DNA of 64,000 bases, taken from Barthelona sp. PCE. Lineage: Eukaryota > Metamonada: BaSk clade. The translations under genes and the position numbers were made by a program. The DNA lies in contig JAUFOR010000001.1 in the NCBI GenBank assembly GCA_040285745.1, positions 744,001-808,000 on the forward strand, read 5' to 3'. Below are positions 57,462 to 64,000 of this stretch, piece after piece. The number at the start of each line of letters is the position of its first letter. Position 1 is the stretch's first letter. The notes under the pieces are model-generated. The model had not been told where the DNA came from and did not search any database. It saw only the letters and a list, made by a program, of their open reading frames with translations.

Positions 57462-60400
57462 ATGAGTGTGAAAGAGAACATAAGGGTCATAGCGCGCATT
57501 AGGCCAGAGCTGGAGTACGAAAAAGCTATGGGAGGACATTCCATTGTGGAAATCTTGGATAACAAGAGTTGTAGGTACCCCCGAAACAAGACAACAGACT
57601 TTGATTGGACTGCAGACCGTGTGTTTTCACCTGAAACAGAACAAAATACAGTTTTTGAGGAGGTTGCAATCCCTGCTTTAGAACATGTCATCAACGGTTT
57701 TAATTCAACTATTGTATGTTATGGGTCCACGGCTGCTGGCAAGACATATACGATGATTGGGTCTGAGCACGAAGAAATTGATGGAGAAGGCATCATGCCC
57801 CGCTGTTTTAATTATCTCTTTACAAAATTGAATAATTCTGATGAATATGAGGTCACGATAGCAGTGAGGTTCATAGAGCTATACCTTTATGGTATCAGAG
57901 ATCTTCTGAATCCAAACGCTGAGAAAAAACTGAAGATAAGACAACACGTTGATGGAACGCCATTCGTTTCAAACTCCCGTAGTATCGTTCTTAGAAACGC
58001 CGAACACTCAAAGAACGTGCTGCGCAAGGCTGCAAGACAACGCGTCAGTGCAGAAACTCGTGTCAATGCGGATAGTTCTCGTTCTAACGCAATTATGTTT
58101 GTTGAGATAACACAAACATCATTGATAAACGCATCAAAAACCGTAAGCAAGCTATGCCTCGTTGACCTGGCAGGCTCCGAGCGGCTCAGCAAAACTCATG
58201 CTACTGGAATAACCCTGAAAGAAGCACAGAGAATTGGTCTCAGTCTCAATGGTTTTGGTCGAGTCATCCACATTCTTTCATCTGAGGCATACAAGCGCGA
58301 CAAAAAGAAGGTACACGTGCCGTATCGGTCAACGAGTCTTACACATATCCTCAGCGATTCATTGGGAGGCAATTCAAAAACTACAATTATATGTTGCATA
58401 TCTCCTTCCTCGTATGAGATCAACCAGACCGTATCCACGCTCAGATTCGGTACGCGTGCATCGCACGTCACTAATAACGCTGTGAAGAATGTACAGCTAT
58501 TGCCAGGAGAGATGAAGGCAAAATTAGAAAGCGCGTATGACGAGATTAATAGATTACGCCAGTTACTCTTGGAGAAAACAGGCAGGCAGGACCGCGCATC
58601 ACTTGCTCAGCCAACCACAGTCGTCCAACAGGTCAATGAGGTTGATGAATTACAGCAAGCAGCACTGGATTTTTATGACAGTTTGTTTGGTTTATCTTCA
58701 TCTGTCACAATAGATGACACACAGTTCAAGAATGCAATGCTGCCTTTTGTGCACGTTTTGTCGAATACAATACAGAAGCACATCGGTATTAAATTTGAAG
58801 ATCTGGTAGAGGGTGAAGCACAAGTTGTTGACAGTGTTGTATTCTACAGCTTTGCCAGGCAGCTTGCCATTGTAGGAGCAAACCTTGCGCTGTTTTTCTT
58901 GTTACAGTTGACAGACACGTGGGATCTTGACCCGACCGTAGGACTTGACGATGAGGGGATTACTATTCTTCATGTTTTAGCCGAACACGCGTTTACCCCT
59001 GCTATCCGCGAGGTTTTGAAAAGGTTTACACGCGAAACAGTGAATATCAAAACAAAACATGGTAGAACAGCCCTGTTTTCTGCCGTCTCGTCACAATCGC
59101 TCGAAGTTGTTGGTATGTTGCTCGAACATGGTGCAGAGGCCAATATGTTAATCAAGAATAATGAAACACCACTTCAGATTGCGTACTTTTACCGCAATAT
59201 TCAACTAATGTCTCTATTAATATTAGAAGGAAGTGCAAAGCCGACAAAGCGCTTGCTACATATGTCTGTCGCTGATGGAGAGCTGGAAATAACAAAAATG
59301 CTTATTTCTAGTGTTGAAACAAGCAACCTATCTCATCCATTTTGCAACCCGAGCGATATGGAGTTAGACACTACAACTGTGTGTCACACAGCGGTTGTGT
59401 CAAACCAGGCTGAACTTTTCGCGTATTTACTCAGCAGAGGTTTCGATGCACCTGCCCCTTATACGTGCATTTTCCCATCAATTGATAACTTAATTGTTTT
59501 AATCAAGCATCTAAACCGCGTAGACCAGCTGCCATTGCTGTATGCCGTCGACACCAATGGCCTTACCGTGATGGAACGCTGCATTGATCTGGATTTGCAC
59601 AAACACCTAGACTTGCTTGTTAACTTCATTGACGTAAATAAGAGACTCAAGTCTGATCTAACACTTTTCCAGCGCGCGCTGCTCATGAACGCCACAAATT
59701 GCTTGGAGCTTTTGTTTAAGAACTCAATTGATTTATCCGATATTGAAAACTGGCAGTTGTTCCCCTTCCCCTGTCATTCGCTGAGTGATGTGCTCATATA
59801 TGCGGTATTCAACGGTAATGATACTCTGGTCGATATCCTGCTAAATCAGGGTGCATTGGTCGACATTAACGCCTCAGTCGTTGGTTGGACATGTCTTTGC
59901 GCTGCTGTTGCTACGTATAATGTTCCCCTTTTGGAGTTATTGCTTGAAAGGGGCGCAAAGCCTAATTCTTATTGCACTTTTGGTGATCGCCAATACAATG
60001 CTTTGGAACTTGCAGTTCTTTTCAATACAGAAGCATCTGAAAAAATAATTGATGTACTCCTCAAGCATAACCCTATGGTCACACCCTTCAGCCTGGTGTG
60101 TGCAGTAAGATGCAGAAATGTAACGCTCTGCCAAGTTCTCAGCGAGAAAATTCACCCTCTTGCTAGATATAACGGACTGTCTCCCCTCCAATACGCACTT
60201 ATCTTCAATTTTGACTTCTTCCTTAAATATCTAGTGATGCTTGGAAGCCGTGACACTGACATTCAGCGTGAAATGAAAAATCAAGTGATTGAGGTTATGG
60301 GACTGTACAAGTTAAAGGACGAAATACTTTCGATACTGGGAGGATTTGATCTCCAGATGACAGAAGAGCAGTTCGTAGAGGCTCTTCTTATGGGTAATTT

Positions 60401-60947
60401 GGTGCTATCTCGTGATATAGATTTTTCTTTCTCTTTCATCGAAAGTTTCATTGCAAATGGGCGTGACGATATCATATTCCGCATATTGGACGACCACGTC
60501 ATCAATAAGAACATTAAACAAATGATATTGGAACACAGCATTTGCTGTAACAGGAAGCGTGTTGTTAGACACATTTTGGATAAGGGTAGCAACGATCTCA
60601 CCGGACTCATGCACCATGCGGTGTTAAGTAACGATGTCTCAATGTTGGAGCTGATCATCGAGGCTGGTACTTCAGTGTCCGACCTCAACAGTGAAAGTGT
60701 TTCACCGATTGCCTTATGCATACATGAAGGGTTTGTCGACGGCCTGGCGCTACTGCTGAAACACACTGCCCAGTGTTCATTCGAAGATATTGTATTATGT
60801 GTTTGTTTAGATGAGTTGGAGATGTTTTCGATGCTTCTAGCTCAAATTGATCACTCTACTGCTTCACTCAAAAGACTTTATGATCTGTGTGCGCTGCAGG
60901 AAAGAAAAGAAATGGGTTTTCTTGTTCACAAACAGTTTAAATCTTAA
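57462..60947 (+). CDS. Kinesin motor fused to ankyrin repeats, 1161 residues
   Basis: I chose ATG 57462 (MSVKENIRVIARIRPE) because the motor fold begins there; the in-frame ATG 57393 would add 23 residues. The motor spans ~5-345. The P-loop is YGSTAAGKTYTM (usually GQTGSGKT), switch I is NADSSRSNA (the usual SSRSH has N for H), and switch II is LVDLAGSERL. A short neck/coil follows (~345-380). From about 490 to the end there are many ankyrin-type repeats (GITILHVLAEHA, GRTALFSAVSSQSLEVVGMLLEHGAEAN, NALELAVLFNTEASEKII). The fusion suggests a motor at the microtubule plus a broad protein-binding surface. Direction and cargo are unknown. Confidence 0.92.
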   Translation: MSVKENIRVIARIRPELEYEKAMGGHSIVEILDNKSCRYPRNKTTDFDWTADRVFSPETEQNTVFEEVAIPALEHVINGFNSTIVCYGSTAAGKTYTMIGSEHEEIDGEGIMPRCFNYLFTKLNNSDEYEVTIAVRFIELYLYGIRDLLNPNAEKKLKIRQHVDGTPFVSNSRSIVLRNAEHSKNVLRKAARQRVSAETRVNADSSRSNAIMFVEITQTSLINASKTVSKLCLVDLAGSERLSKTHATGITLKEAQRIGLSLNGFGRVIHILSSEAYKRDKKKVHVPYRSTSLTHILSDSLGGNSKTTIICCISPSSYEINQTVSTLRFGTRASHVTNNAVKNVQLLPGEMKAKLESAYDEINRLRQLLLEKTGRQDRASLAQPTTVVQQVNEVDELQQAALDFYDSLFGLSSSVTIDDTQFKNAMLPFVHVLSNTIQKHIGIKFEDLVEGEAQVVDSVVFYSFARQLAIVGANLALFFLLQLTDTWDLDPTVGLDDEGITILHVLAEHAFTPAIREVLKRFTRETVNIKTKHGRTALFSAVSSQSLEVVGMLLEHGAEANMLIKNNETPLQIAYFYRNIQLMSLLILEGSAKPTKRLLHMSVADGELEITKMLISSVETSNLSHPFCNPSDMELDTTTVCHTAVVSNQAELFAYLLSRGFDAPAPYTCIFPSIDNLIVLIKHLNRVDQLPLLYAVDTNGLTVMERCIDLDLHKHLDLLVNFIDVNKRLKSDLTLFQRALLMNATNCLELLFKNSIDLSDIENWQLFPFPCHSLSDVLIYAVFNGNDTLVDILLNQGALVDINASVVGWTCLCAAVATYNVPLLELLLERGAKPNSYCTFGDRQYNALELAVLFNTEASEKIIDVLLKHNPMVTPFSLVCAVRCRNVTLCQVLSEKIHPLARYNGLSPLQYALIFNFDFFLKYLVMLGSRDTDIQREMKNQVIEVMGLYKLKDEILSILGGFDLQMTEEQFVEALLMGNLVLSRDIDFSFSFIESFIANGRDDIIFRILDDHVINKNIKQMILEHSICCNRKRVVRHILDKGSNDLTGLMHHAVLSNDVSMLELIIEAGTSVSDLNSESVSPIALCIHEGFVDGLALLLKHTAQCSFEDIVLCVCLDELEMFSMLLAQIDHSTASLKRLYDLCALQERKEMGFLVHKQFKS

Positions 60948-60979
60948 AAAAAAATTCAAGATGTTCTCATTCACACAAT

Positions 60980-61573
60980 TTACATTCCTTCAATAAACTT
61001 ATTAAATCTATTCTGTAATTTCTTATTACTATGATACAGTGTGTCCATCTTTGACTTTTGCATGGCACTGTGCTCATATAGAGCACGTATTCTAAAAGAT
61101 AAGCTGTCAAAGGGATTATCACTAGCATTTTTTGATGAAATGGTATATTCTGTGGTCCTCAGATCCTCGATCTTGAGGGGTATGTCACTTACAACCTCTT
61201 CTGTCTGTACAATTGGAGATTTAACAACTTCAACAGGAGTAGTTAGTATGTACTCCGGTTCTGGTGAAATTTCTGGTTCAACAGGCGGGTCTTCCATGTG
61301 AAATCCCTCCTGTTCAGTGGTAAAAGCTGGTGCTGAAACAGGTGTGGAAAGATCTTCCATATTTTGAATCTGTGGTTGCTCTACGCGAGTCAGATATCCT
61401 CCTGGTACGTATCCCGATGCGGAAGGGTTGCCCTGCTTATGTACAAGAACCCAATCGTCTGCGCTAACTTCTTCTTGAGCAATAACAACGTCTCCCTTCA
61501 CTAATGTAAGTTCTGTTTCCTCCTCTGCAACGTGCGGGTAATCAACAACCCATTCACCAAATGCGCTTGACAT
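60980..61573 (-). CDS. SH3-domain protein, 197 residues
   Basis: ATG 61571-61573 (MSSAFGEWVVDYP) is preferred; an upstream in-frame ATG at 61693 would overlap the divergent gene. The SH3 domain is at about 5-65: WVVDYPHVAEEETELTLVKGDVV, DDWVLVHKQGN, GYVPGGYLTRVE. It has the ALYDY-equivalent, the WxxV turn and the G(Y/F)VPxxY motif. A Pro/Glu/Ser-rich linker (~70-150) and a possible C-terminal coil (SFRIRALYEHSAMQKSKMDTL) follow. An actin or membrane-traffic adaptor role is inferred from family habits. Confidence 0.87.
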   Translation of the reverse strand: MSSAFGEWVVDYPHVAEEETELTLVKGDVVIAQEEVSADDWVLVHKQGNPSASGYVPGGYLTRVEQPQIQNMEDLSTPVSAPAFTTEQEGFHMEDPPVEPEISPEPEYILTTPVEVVKSPIVQTEEVVSDIPLKIEDLRTTEYTISSKNASDNPFDSLSFRIRALYEHSAMQKSKMDTLYHSNKKLQNRFNKFIEGM

Positions 61574-61624
61574 AGTGTATTGAAAAGGTGGTAATTTAAA
61601 TTTCAACTTTAAACACGATTCTTG

Positions 61625-62287
61625 ATGAAGAGCTGCATTATATTGTGTGAAGACAACGACGCTTGGATCGAAATATACGCCAGCTTTATTCATAAGGTCA
61701 TTCCTAGCTGCCTTCCTGATTGCTATGGACGTGATGAAATCGATGAGATAGATCCTTCAAAGTACGATTTCTTCCTTATCTCTGGCAGTCTAAGCTCTGC
61801 CAATGATAATGAACCCTGGATTCACACTTTGGTTCAGTTTATCCAAACTTTGTACAAATTTCATGTTGGTAAACGAATTTTAGGGCTTTGCTTTGGCCAC
61901 CAAATCATACATAAAGCGCTGGGAGGCGAGGTAGGTCACCTTGAGAATCCTATTGTTGGTGTTTGTGAATTCACAACCATTCGTCGTGAACTTAGTTTAC
62001 CAACAAGCTTTTATCTTTTCGAAACTCATGGAGACTATGTCAAATCTTTTGACAAGCGGCAATTCGATGAAGTTGTACGAAACAATGAGGTTCTTCTCAG
62101 CAAATGTGGACGATTCTTAAGTTTTCAAGGTCACCCTGAGTTTGTCGGTCAGTTAGACTTTCTGGATGAATTCGTTCTACCGTTTTTTAACGTTGATACA
62201 TCGGAAGCACGTGAACAATTCAAAAATTTTGATACTTTACAAAACAATGTTATTATTGATGCTATACATGAATGGATTTCAGACTAA
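61625..62287 (+). CDS. Class I glutamine amidotransferase-like protein, 220 residues
   Basis: ATG 61625 (MKSCIILCEDNDAW). The GATase1 triad is visible: Cys in ILGLCFGHQIIH (~88), then His and Glu in FQGHPEF (~170). HGDYV and GGEVG also fit stand-alone GATase1 proteins such as gamma-glutamyl peptidases and the yeast YLR126C type. No synthetase domain is attached, so it is not GMP synthase itself. Its stop overlaps that of the HPRT gene. Confidence 0.85.
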   Translation: MKSCIILCEDNDAWIEIYASFIHKVIPSCLPDCYGRDEIDEIDPSKYDFFLISGSLSSANDNEPWIHTLVQFIQTLYKFHVGKRILGLCFGHQIIHKALGGEVGHLENPIVGVCEFTTIRRELSLPTSFYLFETHGDYVKSFDKRQFDEVVRNNEVLLSKCGRFLSFQGHPEFVGQLDFLDEFVLPFFNVDTSEAREQFKNFDTLQNNVIIDAIHEWISD

Positions 62288-62853
62288 TCACGTTTAAGAG
62301 CAGCTACGTATGGGAGATCACGGTATTTCTGCTCGAAATCGATGCCATACCCTATTATCCATACATCTGGTGATGGAAAACCAACATAATCAGCATTAAT
62401 ATCAACCTTATGATTCTCAACCTTGTCAAAAACAACAGCAATCTGCATAGACGCCGGTTTCTTCTCCGCCAGGATATCATATGCATGCTTGAGTGTAACT
62501 CCAGAATCTATCATATCTTCAACAATCAGAATATGTTTGTCTTCTATGGAATACGCCACATTACGTCTGATTGTGGGTGTGTCTGATGGGGTGGTGCTTG
62601 TCTCTCCGTAGAAAGATACATCTATGGGATCAATAAATATCTGGAATTCAACATTGCGATCAGAACTAATTCGATTTAAGTTTCTTGAAATGTCTGTACA
62701 AAAGAAGAAAGACGAGACGAGAACGGGCACTAAGGTTATCTCATGTACTCCTTTTGAGACATAGTGCTCAAATATTTCCACAGAGAGCTCGTGTACACGA
62801 GCTTCTATCTCATCTTTAGTAAACATAATATTCCCGATCTGTGATTTGCTCAT
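62284..62853 (-). CDS. Hypoxanthine-guanine phosphoribosyltransferase
   Basis: 189 residues. The PRPP-binding motif is ILIVEDMIDSGVTL (Glu-Asp and the catalytic Asp of VEDxxDSGxT). The terminal DVWIIGYGIDFEQKYRDLPYVAAL corresponds to the GYGLDYxExYRNLP signature. The enzyme salvages hypoxanthine and guanine to IMP and GMP, important in parasitic or anaerobic protists that often lack purine synthesis. The segment SFYGETSTT matches the flexible SYG loop (SFYG). The TAG overlaps the TAA of the amidotransferase gene. Confidence 0.9.
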   Translation of the reverse strand: MSKSQIGNIMFTKDEIEARVHELSVEIFEHYVSKGVHEITLVPVLVSSFFFCTDISRNLNRISSDRNVEFQIFIDPIDVSFYGETSTTPSDTPTIRRNVAYSIEDKHILIVEDMIDSGVTLKHAYDILAEKKPASMQIAVVFDKVENHKVDINADYVGFPSPDVWIIGYGIDFEQKYRDLPYVAALKRD

Positions 62854-62953
62854 CTTGCTTGTGTGCCGCTATCTGATAATTTGAAAAGGAATTAAAATGC
62901 AAAAACTTGTTTTTATTTTTTGTTCCCATTACATTCATGTTATAAGCAAAATT

Positions 62954-64000
62954 ATGGACGATATACTTGATTTGATTGACCAGACGGAAGAAGAGGTCCT
63001 TTCTACCCTGAATAAGGAAGAAAACACACCACCCGAAAACGGTAATTTGAAAGAAAACGATGAAGGGGAGTCTTTGTCCAAGAAAATGGACGAGCATGGG
63101 GAAGTTAATACTGCTGAGGATGTAGATGAAGCAATAGACATTGTCCTTACGGAGAATATAAGCATTGTTGAAAACAATCCCTTACCTAACACCGTATCCA
63201 CCATGAATGAAGCTCAGGAGACAGATGTCGTAGACGACATGGAGGATGAGATACAAGTTGCGCAACCAGAGAAAAAGGAAATTATTGTTGATATTCTTGA
63301 TAATACAGAGGATGAAATTGATGATGAGACCCTTGTGGTTGAATCTGAACCTGAAAATCTGGTTGATGAGACGATTAATGATGTTATAGAAATAGAAGAG
63401 GATGTAGTAGACGTGATGGAAGAAGTTCCTACCATAGTTGAATCTAAACCTTCCTTACATGTTGATGAAACAGAAGACAAACCAGTGGAGAATGTTAGTG
63501 AAACATCAAACAACGAAAAAGAAATAACTGAGGCGAAAGATATTTTGAGTGACAAAACAGAATTTACAAAAGTCACAGAAGAGGTGTTAAACGACATCAT
63601 CAAGCCTGAAAAGAAACCAGAGCCTAAGAAATCCCCAAAAAGAACACCTAAAGCGAAGAAGAATAGCACCGAATCATTTTTTATTACAGAGACTCATGTT
63701 AAGATCCCATTTGCATCGAGTTTAAGCAAGAGAAAGACACCCCCACCTTTTTCTCCAAACAGAGTTAGTTCTGATAATAGTGGATCTCTTACTGCACGTA
63801 AGAGACGCAATGTATCACCTGCAAAGGTCCAGCATCTGCTCACCGAGTACGAAGTGATGCGCAAGGCGTGGAAAGGTGAGGCATTATCACCTGATCAGAA
63901 GGCTATTGTAGATAAGCGGAAAAGTGAGACATCTAGACTTAAAAAACTAAGAATTGACCAAGAGAAACGCGAAAAGAAGCGTGTACAGTTGAGTTTGAAA
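62954..64000 (+). CDS. Charged protein with acidic N-terminal half, cut by the right edge
   Basis: ATG 62954 (MDDILDLIDQTEEEVLS) is open for 349 codons up to the last base. The first ~220 residues are Glu/Asp/Val-rich and probably disordered. A lysine/proline cluster (KPEKKPEPKKSPKRTPKAKKN) follows near 217-236. The visible C-terminal part has a helical basic stretch (MRKAWKGEALSPDQKAIVDKRKSETS). This resembles chromatin-associated or nuclear proteins, but no family motif was recognised. The 3' end is outside the window. Confidence 0.8.
   Translation, partial: MDDILDLIDQTEEEVLSTLNKEENTPPENGNLKENDEGESLSKKMDEHGEVNTAEDVDEAIDIVLTENISIVENNPLPNTVSTMNEAQETDVVDDMEDEIQVAQPEKKEIIVDILDNTEDEIDDETLVVESEPENLVDETINDVIEIEEDVVDVMEEVPTIVESKPSLHVDETEDKPVENVSETSNNEKEITEAKDILSDKTEFTKVTEEVLNDIIKPEKKPEPKKSPKRTPKAKKNSTESFFITETHVKIPFASSLSKRKTPPPFSPNRVSSDNSGSLTARKRRNVSPAKVQHLLTEYEVMRKAWKGEALSPDQKAIVDKRKSETSRLKKLRIDQEKREKKRVQLSLK

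Noticed and set aside
63214-63669. 151-codon Ser/Thr-rich ORF antisense to the charged protein
   Set aside because: Antisense of Glu/Asp-rich codons gives Ser/Phe-rich frames; the plus-strand frame is longer and starts with a good ATG.
1-64000. tRNA, rRNA, CRISPR array or insertion sequence
   Set aside because: I looked for T-arm motifs, direct repeats with regular spacing and transposase motifs in the gaps and found none that held up by eye.

Overview
The window is nuclear DNA of a flagellated protist, most likely a metamonad. Eukaryotic genes are packed tightly on both strands, stops follow the standard code (TAA, TAG and TGA all occur), and most genes have no intron. Five genes carry one intron each near the start codon. 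Each intron opens with GTAT and closes with TAAC, three bases, then TAG or AAG. The fused branch-point/acceptor motif of Trichomonas and Giardia introns (ACTAACACACAG) has the same spacing, which is my main reason for suggesting Metamonada. The species cannot be named from the sequence. Flagellar genes (IFT81, IFT56, a CFAP70 homologue, an EFHC1-like DM10 protein) show that the organism builds cilia.

Layout. 1-2509: 5' part of a large cysteine-rich surface protein on the minus strand, cut by the window edge. 2780-10000: a giant helical protein, a short V-ATPase subunit F and two unknown proteins. 10190-19634: a single-pass receptor-like protein, a beta-rich protein, a TM2-domain protein, a Trm5-type tRNA methyltransferase, an MmpL-type RND transporter and a charged protein. 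19663-27479: the CFAP70 homologue, IFT56 and two propeller-like proteins. 27666-34904: a complete 2412-residue membrane protein with Cys-rich repeats, paralogous to the one at the left edge. 35169-41814: an SLC35F6-like transporter, two doubtful small ORFs, valyl-tRNA synthetase and an Orc1/Cdc6-type ATPase. 41853-47503: IFT81 and the EFHC1-like protein head to head, then ribosomal proteins uL14 (L23) and uS2 (SA). 47579-57176: a tail-anchored CBM20 protein, another propeller-like protein, a flavoprotein lacking its redox cysteines, proteasome beta6, a helical protein with an unresolved 5' end, and a small type I membrane protein. 57462-64000: a kinesin-ankyrin fusion, an SH3 protein, a class I glutamine amidotransferase, an HPRT-type enzyme and the 5' part of a charged protein that runs off the right edge.

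Neighbouring genes largely alternate in strand. Eleven tail-to-tail junctions have stop codons 0-122 bases apart, and at three of them the two stop codons overlap. Head-to-head promoters are mostly 50-310 bases. Three genes have an 11-base (T/A)TTAAACAGTT-like element (TTTAAACAGTT or TATAAACAGTT) in the upstream gap.

I translated four exon/intron junctions by eye and each restores a conserved N-terminus (uL14, proteasome beta6, EFHC1-like, CFAP70 homologue). The fifth, in the flavoprotein gene, places an intron inside the ATG start codon. Functions given for recognised families rest on motifs and remembered family similarity; no database search was run.
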